The notes under the pieces were generated by a model. It had not been told where the DNA came from and made no database searches. It was given only the letters and a program-made list of their open reading frames with translations. Of a DNA stretch of 64,000 bases, positions 1 to 8,900 are shown piece by piece. The DNA comes from Closterium sp. Naga37s-1. Its lineage: Eukaryota; Streptophyta; Zygnematophyceae; Desmidiales; Closteriaceae. Every line of letters begins with the position of its first letter. The stretch's first letter is position 1. Position numbers and translations under genes: made by a program. The stretch spans positions 558,001-622,000 of the forward strand of contig CANJKZ010000011.1 in assembly GCA_947471745.1 (NCBI GenBank), in the 5' to 3' direction.

Positions 1-2132
1 CTCATCCGCCGCTTCCGTTGGTATATAGGCACCTCTGTGGTGAGCTCTATCTTCATCTCATGCGTAGTGCACCTTCCCAGTTCTTGTAAGGTGTACGCAA
101 AAGTCCCACGGTGTTGCTCCAGCACTTGCTGCAATGTTGCTGCTGACTCGGTATCCATCCCTTTTCCGAGTACCCACTCCTCGTCGGGGCCCCGTTCACC
201 CTTCGCTGGTATTTCCACCGTGGCTTCCCCGTCTTCATCGATCATTTCCTCCGCTGCCCCTATGGCCATGTACGCCGCCCACCCTTCGTCTATCTTCAGG
301 TCATACCGCTCTTCGATCCGCGCCAGTGACTTCTTCTGCCATTCGACTGACTCCAGGTCGCGGTACCGTTCACAACACGCGATGTCTCTTTTTATCTCCT
401 TCGCCTTCAGGTGCATCCTCATCGTGTCCAGGAGCCAGGTCATTACATTCGCGTCCATGGCTCGACCCAAGGTGGCTCGGCGTTGTTGCTCAGTCACTTC
501 AGGGTGTGCCGTAGCTCCCCACAGGTGCCCCATGGCTGCTTCCCGCTCATTCGCTGTCGGTTGCTCCCATATTCCCTTCCGCACATGATAGATCATTCCT
601 GGTCCCGGCAGCTCTCCCTCCATACTGAATCCGTGGGCGTCGTCGTAGGACACCAGCGTCGGCAGCGCTTGCCGCGGCTTGCCCGGCTCGTTACACTGGT
701 ACTGTGACGGGTGATCGGGGCACGTCACCGGCGCTGGCAGGTAATTTGGCTCCAGAATATCACTCACTAAGCGTGGTTCTGGGCGCTGCATCAACGCTAG
801 CGTGTGCCGCAGCGCCGCTGTGGACATCACGTTCTGCCAGTACCGCCTCGGCCGGTGTGCTCGCGACCCCAACTGCTCCGCGTCGACTGGTACTCCTCTC
901 CCCAGTACTCCTACTATTTCCTCGAACGCTCTCTTCACTGGCTCTCGCTTGTCTTCAGCCAGGTCTACGTTCTCCAGGATGTATGCGACTTCTCCCTGTC
1001 GCTGCTGAACCATCTCCAGCACCCGCCGTAAGTCCCGGAACGAGGCTCCCCGACTGTCTTCCATTCCCAGGCCTTCCCCGGCTCGAGAGTATCCTTGACA
1101 TTCCCACCCAGCAATGATCAAGTCTATTTGCCCCCAGCTCTCCAGTACTCGCTCTGATATATCTCGGACGTCATGAACCTCTGATTCGGACTCGCATGGA
1201 AGCGCGTCTTCCCACATTTGGTCCGGATATTCTTCCCGAAGCAGCTCTGCGTGGTGGCGCGCCATCTGTCGCACGGCTGGATCCCGCTCGACGTGAATCC
1301 ACTTCTTGACCGTACATCCCGCTCGTAGCGCCGCTGCCAGACCGGTCCCGATCCCCCCATACAGCTCCAGGATGCGGATGGGCACGTCCAAGGCCTGCAC
1401 CCTACTGACCCGTTCCTTCAAATCCGCAGGGCCCCGTCCCAAAGTCCGTCTCTCGATCCGCCGTTCGTATTCCTCCTCGTATCTCTCCCACGGCCAATCC
1501 TCCAGTTCCTCTGTCAGATCCTGCCTCTGCGCGTGGTACGCCTCTCTCGGCTTCTGCTGCACGAACCGGACGGGCAGCGTGCCTACGGGGCTCTCTGGGT
1601 CCCAGTATTGCACGCGGAAGAGCACCTTCTCTTGCCACGTGCATATGGTAGCTCCTACTCGATAGAGGAGTTCCATCCCGACGAGGACGTCGTAGTCCTC
1701 TGATTCTGAGACACCGCACTGCAACCTGATACAACACTCCTTCTCGGTTCCTGGTAAGAGCACCACCTCTACGGGCCGTCTGGTGCGCCCGGGTACGTAC
1801 AGCTTCAGTTGGTTGGCAAGCCCTTTGCCGATGAGCACGTGATGCGCTCCGGTATCAATGATGGCTTGCCTCACGGGCAGGCCTCCCACGGTCAGACTCC
1901 CCTTCTCTGCGATCAGCACTGACGCCTGGCACACCAGCCTTTCGTTAGGGTGTCGTCTCATCTCCGCGGGCCGTGCTCCTTCAGCTCTGCTACTCCGGGG
2001 GCGAGATCCACTCGACGCTACGCTACTCTGGGACGGTTCAGCCCTTGGTCGGAGTCGATATCCTCCCAAGCCCGATGGTAGGCCATGACGGCGTACTCCC
2101 TCGTGTAGTCCCCTTCGCCTTCTTCCTCGGCT
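1..2132 (-). CDS. Pol polyprotein fragment: aspartic protease - DNMT3-like cytosine-5 DNA methyltransferase - reverse transcriptase start
   Basis: One frame stays open for 710 codons from the TGA at 2133-2135 to the window edge, with no start needed because it overlaps gag in the -1 frame. In order: retropepsin with IDTGAHHVLIG (catalytic Asp codon 1854-1856); a charged linker; a methyltransferase of about 325 residues (about 1382-400); and pre-RT sequence ending EVPIYQRKRRM at 3-35. Methyltransferase motifs: I LELYGGIGTGL (about 1370), IV WECQGYS with the catalytic Cys at 1098-1100, VI ENV (966-974), VIII GSRAHRPRRYW (about 869-838), IX TANERE (540-557) and X LGRAMDANV (about 470). The HDVRDISERV..WG run before motif IV, the AHRPRRYW motif and LGR in motif X resemble DNMT3 rather than DNMT1/CMT. 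Inferred role: processing of the polyprotein, reverse transcription, and methylation of element DNA. Motif IV has Glu where Pro is usual, so activity needs proof. Confidence 0.9.
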
Positions 2133-2977
2133 TCATCCACTTCTTCGTACGCCAACAGCGCCCGCGTCTTTTCCTCCGTCGGATTAGGCAGCTGCTCGAG
2201 TCTCCGCTGCAGCCGCCGGACCTCGACTTGGAGCTCTTCCCGAGTTGCCCCCATCGCGTCTCTCGGCCGGCTGTAACAGTCCTCCTTCCGGTGCCCGCGT
2301 TTCCCGCACTGCTCACATGTCGGCACGTTGGGGCATTCACGCTTCAGGTGCCCGTGCTCTCCGCAGGTGTGACAAAGCCGCGGGTCGGCTCGCGTGCCGC
2401 CCCCAGATGTGGGATCGGGTACCGCCGCCACAGCCCAGCTCGTCTTCGCCCGACTCTTCCCGTCCGAATCTTCCAGATCCAGCAGTCGTTGCGCTTGTTC
2501 CGTTTTCTTCGTCAGCGAATAGACTTCCTTGAGAGTGACATCGGCGCCGATGCTGTAGACGGTGCTCCGCACCACTCCTTTCAGCTCTTCGTCTAGCCCT
2601 CGCACGAACTTCCGCACCAGCAGGCGTTCGTCAGTGTTTTCGAGATCTTCGGCTAGTTCGCGGAGTCTGCAGTAGTATGCCAACAGCGACTCTTCTTTCT
2701 TACGTCGGAAGTCTTGAAACTCCTCAACACGCGCCTTAGTCTGCCCCGAGAACTCCTTCCGCAGCATCTGCAGGAATCTGGCCGTCGGGTTGTCTATCTC
2801 CACTTCCGCCAACTCTTCTAAAACTTCGTCTCGAGTCAGACGGTAGAAAGTCTCAGCCTCGCCCGCCAACGTCCCTACCATCTTCCGAAAGAATTCAGCC
2901 GGATCGTAACCGTCGCGCTCCCAACAATACTGCACGGTCTCGAGCTGCATAAGGTAATTCTTCAGACTGGGGCCCAC
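2018..2977 (-). CDS. gag: Gag, 3' part (capsid C-terminus and nucleocapsid with two CCHC knuckles)
   Basis: This 319-codon frame encodes a retrotransposon Gag core (YYCRLRELAEDL, VRKFVRGLDEELK are typical of gypsy capsid domains) followed by two canonical zinc knuckles, CHTCGEHGHLKREC and CEQCGKRGHRKEDC, both CX2CX4HX4C, at about 2270-2375. After the knuckles comes an acidic tail rich in Glu/Asp ending with TAG at 2018-2020. The Pol frame overlaps the last 115 bp in the -1 register. The apparent ATG at 2975-2977 is probably not the true start, because matching Gag N-terminal sequence continues upstream in another frame beyond a 37-bp tandem duplication. Gag would form the particle and bind element RNA. 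Confidence 0.85.
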   Translation of the reverse strand: MGPSLKNYLMQLETVQYCWERDGYDPAEFFRKMVGTLAGEAETFYRLTRDEVLEELAEVEIDNPTARFLQMLRKEFSGQTKARVEEFQDFRRKKEESLLAYYCRLRELAEDLENTDERLLVRKFVRGLDEELKGVVRSTVYSIGADVTLKEVYSLTKKTEQAQRLLDLEDSDGKSRAKTSWAVAAVPDPTSGGGTRADPRLCHTCGEHGHLKRECPNVPTCEQCGKRGHRKEDCYSRPRDAMGATREELQVEVRRLQRRLEQLPNPTEEKTRALLAYEEVDEAEEEGEGDYTREYAVMAYHRAWEDIDSDQGLNRPRVA

Positions 2978-3530
2978 GCCCGTAATGCCCGTAATTCTTC
3001 AGACTGGGGCCCACGCCCGTAATGCCCGTATAGCGCTCGGCCACCTCCACTTTGGGCAAGTTATTCGCCTTCCAGCGTGCTCCACCGGTGCTAAGTCCTT
3101 CCTGTAGCCCGTCTGGTGCACCCGCAACCCCGCTGGGTATTATCGATCTTCCTTGCATCGTCTCTTGTACGTAGCCTTCCGTCGGCCTCCAGCGCGGGTC
3201 AGGCCGGTCCTTCTTCGTAGGCATCCCTGGCATGCCGGTTTGCGGAGTCACCGCTTCTCGGTTTCTCCAGCGTTCACGTATCTCTTCGGTCCAGCGCCCG
3301 TCGATTGGAGTGTCTCCCGGGTCTGAGACAACAGTGCGCGGTCGTTCCATGCTGTCTCTCCCTGCGCGAGCTCGTTGGTGGGGCGTCCGATACTTAGGTG
3401 AGTCGGTTTCGGCGCGTGACACGCCGGCGTATCCTTGAACGGCTATAGCTTCTGCACGCCACCCTGACGAGGGCTTCGACTCGCCGGAGTCGTTCCACCA
3501 ACGCGTCCTTAAAAGATCTCGTCGATTCAT
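2895..3530 (-). CDS. gag: Gag, 5' part (frameshifted from the 3' part by a 37-bp duplication)
   Basis: This frame begins at an ATG at 3528-3530 and is rich in Arg, Gly, Pro and Trp, as expected for a disordered Gag N-terminal arm. Near its end it reads ..RYTGITGVGPSLKNY and then passes into the second copy of a 37-bp tandem repeat and out of frame. The 3' Gag frame starts with GPSLKNY too, showing that the two frames were once one protein of about 480 residues. No domain name can be given to the arm itself. The break may be a real inactivating lesion of this copy or an assembly error. Confidence 0.75.
   Translation of the reverse strand: MNRRDLLRTRWWNDSGESKPSSGWRAEAIAVQGYAGVSRAETDSPKYRTPHQRARAGRDSMERPRTVVSDPGDTPIDGRWTEEIRERWRNREAVTPQTGMPGMPTKKDRPDPRWRPTEGYVQETMQGRSIIPSGVAGAPDGLQEGLSTGGARWKANNLPKVEVAERYTGITGVGPSLKNYGHYGRGPQSEELPYAARDRAVLLGARRLRSG
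2954..3027. repeat. 37-bp perfect tandem duplication within gag
   Basis: Positions 2954-2990 and 2991-3027 are identical 37-bp units. Because 37 is not a multiple of three, the duplication splits gag into two overlapping frames. Confidence 0.95.
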
Positions 3531-4084
3531 TGACGGATTCCTTGCGTGATTGTTAAAATGCTCCCTGTCCGCAGTCAGGGCATAGTTCTACAAACCCTAG
3601 CTCGACTGGCTGAAGGAGGGGAAGCCCGAATATGAGGCTTGCGGAGTTGGTTTCTCGTGCTTAGTTTCGCTAATCAAAGGAGAGCTGTAAGCATAAGTGT
3701 GAAAACAATCACGCAAGCAATCCTACTGCTGCTTGCCTAATTCTTAAGTACCAACGGCGGGTAACCGTTATGCCAACGGTTCTCGCTCGCCCGCCAAGTC
3801 GCTGCTTTTCGGTTGCATCGCTTCGGCTGCAGCCGTTTTCTCTTGTCATCCTCCCTACTGTAATGTTTCTTATATCCTATTAGTCACGATGATATATCTA
3901 CTGCTCTACGCAAAGATTAGAATCGTGACATGGGCTAATTTCTTGAGTATTTAGTATGTAATTTCTAAGGTCTCGAAGAACATGTAAAACACCCTTCCTT
4001 GCACTGCTGCAAATATTTTTGCATTCTCAACAATCTTACTTACACCTGTACCTGATTTCATCATATGTGCAGCAATATACGTTG
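3531..4084. other. Upstream region of the gypsy element plus AT-rich flank, no gene seen
   Basis: No coding frame stands out. On the minus strand this should contain the gypsy leader and 5' LTR, but I found no TGG-type primer-binding site or matching TG..CA boundary, and the 3' LTR is outside the window. An 8-bp inverted repeat (GTCACGAT near 3882, ATCGTGAC near 3931) is visible. From about 3890 the sequence becomes AT-rich and looks like the host DNA into which element A inserted. Confidence 0.5.
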
Positions 4085-4089
4085 CCACA
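4085..4089. repeat. Target-site duplication, left, of element A (CCACA)
   Basis: CCACA at 4085-4089 matches CCACA at 10903-10907, directly flanking the two LTR ends. Confidence 0.9.
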
Positions 4090-4222
4090 TGTCAGAACAT
4101 TATAGCTTTTACATTTGTGTAGGCTATAGTGGGGTAGCCCATAAGGGGTACAACCCAATTAGGGTTAGTACTTGTACCCAACTCTTTGCTAGTTCATTCA
4201 TTCTTGTTCTTTACTTACAAAA
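4090..4222 (+). repeat. 5' LTR of element A
   Basis: Starts TGTCAGAACATT and ends ..TTACTTACAAAA where the 3' LTR has ..TTTCAACA. It shares the block GGCTATAGTGGGGTAGCCCA with other family I LTRs. Confidence 0.9.
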
Positions 4223-4234
4223 TGGTTTCAGAGC
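4223..4234 (+). promoter_or_regulatory. Primer-binding site of element A
   Basis: TGGTTTCAGAGC abuts the 5' LTR. It differs by one base from TGGTATCAGAGC, the complement of the plant initiator-Met tRNA 3' end, so minus-strand synthesis is probably primed by that tRNA. Confidence 0.8.
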
Positions 4235-4794
4235 AGGTCCCTCGCTAGGACCGCTTTTCTTTCCTTGGGCCCACCACCTGCTGCCCTACGAGTAGCCCCT
4301 AGGAACCGGCCCGTTGGCCCGTCGCGCCCCTAGGCCTGTCGCGCCCCTTAGGCCCGTCGCGCCCCTTAGGCCCGTCACACCCCCCACGGCCCCCTTCCTA
4401 GCCCGTCGCGCCCCTTGGCCCCGTCGCGCCCCACGGCCCCGTTCCTGCCCGTCGCGCCCGGCCCCTAGGCCCGTCGCGCCCCCCCCATGGCCCCGTTCCT
4501 AGCCTGTTGCGCCCCTCGGCCCCGTCGCGCCCCTCGGCCCCGTTGTGTCCCTAGGCCCTGTTTCCTAGGCCCGTCGCGCCCCCCACGGCCCCGTTTCCTA
4601 GCCCGTTGCGCCCCTCGGCCTCGTCGCGCCCCTAGGCCCGTCGCGCCCCTTAGGCCCGTCGTGCCCCCACGGCCCCATTCCTAGGCCCGTCGCACCCCTC
4701 GGCCGCGTCGCGCCCCTAGGCCCGTCGTGCCCCTAGGCCCCGTTTCCTAGGCCCGTCGCGCCCCCACGGCCCCGTTTCCTAGCCCGTCACGCCT
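4235..4794 (+). repeat. C-rich minisatellite leader of element A
   Basis: An imperfect array built from words such as GGCCCGTCGCGCCCC and CCTAGGCCCCGTT fills the leader. Long Pro/Arg/Ala reading frames across it are by-products of composition. The complementary strand is G-rich. Confidence 0.85.
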
Positions 4795-5214
4795 CTAGGT
4801 GGCGGCGGTGGAGGCAGCGGTGGGAGTGGCGGCGGTGGCGGCAGTGCGACTGGTGGCGGTGGGACTGGAGCTCGGCGTGTTGGTTCTGGAGGTAGCCAGC
4901 GTCAGCAGCAGCAGCGTCGGAGCGAGACCCAGTCGCCCAAGCAGCTTCGTGAGTGGTTTCTGCGTGGGGCATCTGGGGGTAGTTGCCCGTATGTCATTCG
5001 CACAGGTGACCGTGCTGGTCAGACTTGCGGGCGGCTTCACACTCAGCACCGCTGCTTCTCCCGCCTTGACGACGCTTGGCGTGCTGAGTTTGGTGACCAC
5101 GTCGAGCTCCCTCGCTGGGCAGATCTGCTTAGGTCTAGGATTGCTATCTTTGACCTACACTTTGATGCTATTCTTTCTGCTATGTATGCTCTGTCTGTTA
5201 GTGCTGAGGTTGCC
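4795..5214 (+). pseudogene. Gag C-terminal remnant, first copy (element A)
   Basis: The frame reads a Gly-rich stretch, then QSPKQLREWFLRGASGG, then CPYVIRTGDRAGQTC followed by H and C of the family's C-X13-C-X3-H-X4-C motif, and IFDLHFDAILSAMYAL. It stops abruptly at the Gag/protease junction and runs back into leader-type array sequence. It is the displaced half of an internal duplication of about 1.1 kb. Confidence 0.8.
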
Positions 5215-5928
5215 TGTCGCGCCCCTAGTCCCGTCGCGCCCCTTAGGCCCGTCGCGCCCCTTAGGCCCGTCGCGCCCCTCGGCCCCGTCGCGCCCCACGG
5301 CCCCGTTCCTGCCCGTCGCGCCCGGCCCCTAGGCCCGGTTTCCTAGGCCCGTCGCGCCCTCCCCACGGCCCCGTTCCTAGCCTGTCGCGCCCCTCGGCCC
5401 CGTGGCGCCCCTCGGCCCCGTCACGCCCCTCGGCCCCGTCGTGTCCCTAGGCCCTGTTTCCTAGGCCCGTCGCGCCCCCAACAGCCCCGTTTCCTATGCT
5501 GTCGCGCCCCTAGGCCCGTCGCGCCCCTTAGGCCCGTCGCGCCCATTAGGCCCGTCGCGCCCCTCGGCCCCGTCGCGCCCCACGGCCCCGTTCCTGCCCG
5601 TCGCGCCCGGCCCCTAGGCCCGGTTTCCTAGGCCCGTCGCGCCCCCCCCACGGCCCCGTTCCTAGCCTGTCGCGCCCCTCGGCCCCGTGGCGCCCCTCGG
5701 CCCCGTCGTGTCCCTAGGCCCTGTTTCCTAGGCCCGTCGTGCCCCCCACGGCCCCGTTTCCTATGCTGTCGCGCCCCTTAGGCCCGTCGCGCCCCCACTG
5801 CCCCGTTCCTAGGCCCGTTGCGCCCCTCGGCCTCATCGCGCACCTCGGCCCCGTCGCGCCCCTAGGCCCGTCACGCCCCTAGGCCCCGTTTCCTAGGCCC
5901 GTCGCGCCCCCACGGCCCCCTTTCCTAG
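5215..5928 (+). repeat. Second C-rich array inside element A
   Basis: The same repeat words as the leader recur after the first Gag remnant, consistent with unequal exchange that duplicated array plus Gag C-terminus. Confidence 0.8.
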
Positions 5929-8900
5929 CCCGTCACGCCTCTAGGTGGCGGCGGTGGCGGCAGTGCGACTGGTGGCGGTGGGACTGGAGCTCGGCGTGTT
6001 GGTTCTGGAGGTAGCCAGCGTCAGCAGCAACAGCGTCGGAGCGAGACCCTGTCGCCCCAGCAGCTTCGTGAGTGGTTTCTGCGTGGGGCATCTGGGGGTA
6101 GTTGCCCGTATGTCATTCGCACGAGTGACCGTGCTGGTCAGACTTGCGGGCGGCTCCACACTCAGCACCGCTGCTTCTCCCGCCTTGACGACGCTTGGCG
6201 TGCTGAGTTTGGTGACGACGTCGAGCTCCCTCGCTGGGCAGATCTGCTTAGGTCTAGGATTACTATCTTTGACCTACACTTTGATGCTATTCTTTCTGCT
6301 ATGTATGCTCTGTCTGTTAGTGCTGAGGTTGACTGTTACCGGTGTGTGCCGCCTGACCCAGGTATAGCTCCTACTGCTCTAGGTGCTAGTGAGTCTCGTA
6401 CTCTCCAGGCTCAGGCCTTGGACACTTTCACACTGGACTCAGGCGCCTCTGCCTGTTTCTTTCGTGACAGCACCACTCTCACTCCTCTCTCTACACCTAT
6501 CTCGGTCCGACAGGCTGACCCCTCTGGGGGCCCGGCTGTGGCCCGTTCCTCCACTGTCCTCCCGTGTCCGGCGCTTCCGTCCGGCTCATTGTCAGGTCTT
6601 CACCTCCCCTCAATCTCTGCGAACTTGGTGAGTACCGCTGCCCTCCAAGATGCGATGGTCACTACCACCACTCCTGGGGGTCAGCGTGTGATGATCTGCA
6701 CGTGCACACGGACGAGGCGTCACCTGGCCACGTTCACTCGTTGGCCAGGGTCGAGTCTGTACACACTAGCTACCGAGCCTCCTCAGGTAGCTGCGTCTGC
6801 TCAGGTGTCCGCGTCAGGTCAGGTAGCCGCCTCTTGCTCGTATCGCCTCCTATCGCACCAGACTCTTCTGTGGCACCACCGCCTGGATCACCCCTCCCTG
6901 CCACGCCTTCGTGGCATGCACTCTCGTCTTCTTGTCTCTAGTCTTCCCAGGTCCCTGCCTCCCCTGCCGCCCTCGCCTGCCCCGCCCTGCCTTCCTTGCG
7001 TCGAGGGGCGGCAGCGCGCCACTCCTCACTCCTCCTCATTTCCCCTGATGACTGCTCCCCTGCAGACTCTCCACATGGACGTGTGGGGTCCAGCCCGTGT
7101 CAGTGGACAGAGCCGCGAGCGCTACTTTCTGCTGGTAGTTGACGACTACACGCGGTACACCACGGTCTTCCCCTTGTGCAGCAAGGGTCAAGTCGTTGAT
7201 GTCTTGATCCCTTGGATCCGCACAGTCCGTCTCCAGCTCCGCGAGCGGTTCGGCCAAGACCTTCCTGTCCTGCGTCTGCACTCTGAAAGAGGTGGTGAGT
7301 TCTCCTCCAGCCTCTTGCGGGACTTTGTCGTGGGGAGGGCATTCACCAGTCGTTCATGCTTCCGGACTCCCCTCAGCAAAATGGGATTGCTAAGCGCCGC
7401 ATTGGCTTAGTCACGGAGGTCGCTCGTACCTCCATGATCCATGCGGCTGCTCCCCATTTTCTGTGGCCGTTTGCGGTCCGGTACGCTGCGCATCAGCTCA
7501 ACCTCTGGCCCCGTGTCTCCTTACCGGAGACCTCGCCCACACTGCGTTGGACAGGGGAGGTTGGCGATACGTCCGCGGACAAGCTCTCCCCTTGTGCTAT
7601 CCTCTGTGTCTTCCTTGGCTTTGTCCCTGACGCACCTGGCTGGCAGTTTTACCACCCCACCTCGCGCCGTGTCTTCCCTTCTCTGGACGTCACGTTTGAC
7701 GAGTCGGTACCCTTGTACAGTCTCTTCCCCTACCGCTCTGCCCCTCCCCTTCCACCGCCGCTCTTCCTTCCTCTTGGTCCCCCTCCGGTAGACCCCCTCC
7801 CGCCCCAGGGTCCTGCTCCCTCAGGTGTGTCTCAGGTAGACCCTCTCCCTGGTCCTGCACCTGTTCCGGTAGCTGTCGGCTCAGGTGCTGCTCCAGGTGC
7901 TGCGTCTGGGGGTGCGGAGTTTGGGGGTGCTGAGCCTCGGGGTGCTGCTTTGTCTGGAGGTCGTGCTGGTGCCTCGCCAAGACTGTCTCAGCAGCAGCTG
8001 CGTGAGTGGTTTGTTTGACGCGCACGCCTTCGGAGTGGAGCAACCGGAGCTTTAGGTGCTGGGGCTGCTGGAGCTAGAGGTACTGGAGTTGCTGCTGGAG
8101 CTGGTGTTCTTGGAGGTACTGCAGTCACAGGTCCTGGAGGTGCTCGTACTTGGGGTACTGGAGCTGCCAGGAGTGGTGGTGTTGAGGGTGCTGGAGCTGG
8201 GGACCCTACGGAGTCTGGAGCTACTGGTGATGGCGGCTCTGGCGCTGGTGGCGCACGAGCTGGAGGAGCTGGAGTTGGAGGCACTGGCTCAGGAGGCGCT
8301 GGAGTTGGAGGCCCTGGTGTTGGAGGTGCTGGAGCTGGAGGAGCTGGCGCTGTTGACCCTGGTGGCGCTGTGCGGCCGCAACCGAACTTCGTTCCCCTGC
8401 TTCAGCAGGTTCTTGGTACCCCGTCTTCTACTAGCCTTACTCCTCCCCTCCTGTGTCCACCGCCTGACCAGTCTCAGCCGCCGTTACAGCCGGCCTCTCC
8501 ACTGCCTGCTCCTTCTCCTTACACTGAGCAGTCCGGCGGTCTTATAGGGCGTCGTGAGCCTGTGTCTCGTCCTGTCTCGCCTGTTCGCACTGCTCGTCGC
8601 GTTCCTCGTTCGCGTCCTCCTCCTGTCCCCAGCACACGAGCTATGGCACTTCGTCCTTCCTCTGTTCCACTGCGTGTTCCTCTGCCGCCTCCTACTGAGT
8701 CCTCTCTTCCTGAGGTCCCTGACCCTGAGTCTGACCGCGCTCGTGCTGCCAGTCCCACTGTTGCTCGTCTCCTCACCACTGCTCTCTCTGACCCTTCCTT
8801 TGAGTCTGCTGTTGCGTCTGCTCTCGTTGCTAAGCTGCTTGACTTTGCTGCTGCCTGTCGTCAAGACTACGCCACCGCTCTTGTTGCTGAGTCTGCGTCT

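Larger units (their letters stand above)
1..3530 (-). mobile_element. Ty3/gypsy-like LTR retrotransposon carrying a DNA methyltransferase (5' half)
   Basis: Reading the minus strand from 3530 to 1 gives Gag with two CCHC knuckles, an aspartic protease, a C5-cytosine methyltransferase and the beginning of a gypsy-type reverse transcriptase. The order gag-PR-MTase-RT identifies an LTR retrotransposon with a captured methyltransferase between protease and RT. RT, RNase H, integrase and the 3' LTR lie beyond position 1. I could not define a 5' LTR or primer-binding site in the minus-strand upstream region (3531-4084). Gypsy rather than copia is inferred from the two-knuckle Gag, the short protease directly following Gag and the pre-RT sequence; the integrase that would settle it is outside the window. 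Confidence 0.85.

Noticed and set aside
37-707. Several plus-strand frames across 37-1665
   Set aside because: They are antisense shadows of the protease-methyltransferase frame, which is open on the minus strand over the whole stretch and carries all recognisable motifs.
1124-1360. Minus-strand 78-codon frame starting MGGSGPVW
   Set aside because: It is out of register with the methyltransferase frame and reads motif I and its surroundings in the wrong frame.
4314-5332. Pro/Arg/Ala-rich frames in the element A leader
   Set aside because: Composition artefacts of the C-rich minisatellite; the same kind of frame appears on every leader in unrelated registers.
8056-8547. Leu/Val/Glu-rich repeat proteins (GVLELEVLEL type) in A, B, C, D, F, J
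   Set aside because: They are out-of-frame readings of the Gly/Ala linker (GGAGAGG in the true frame) and vary with each frameshift.
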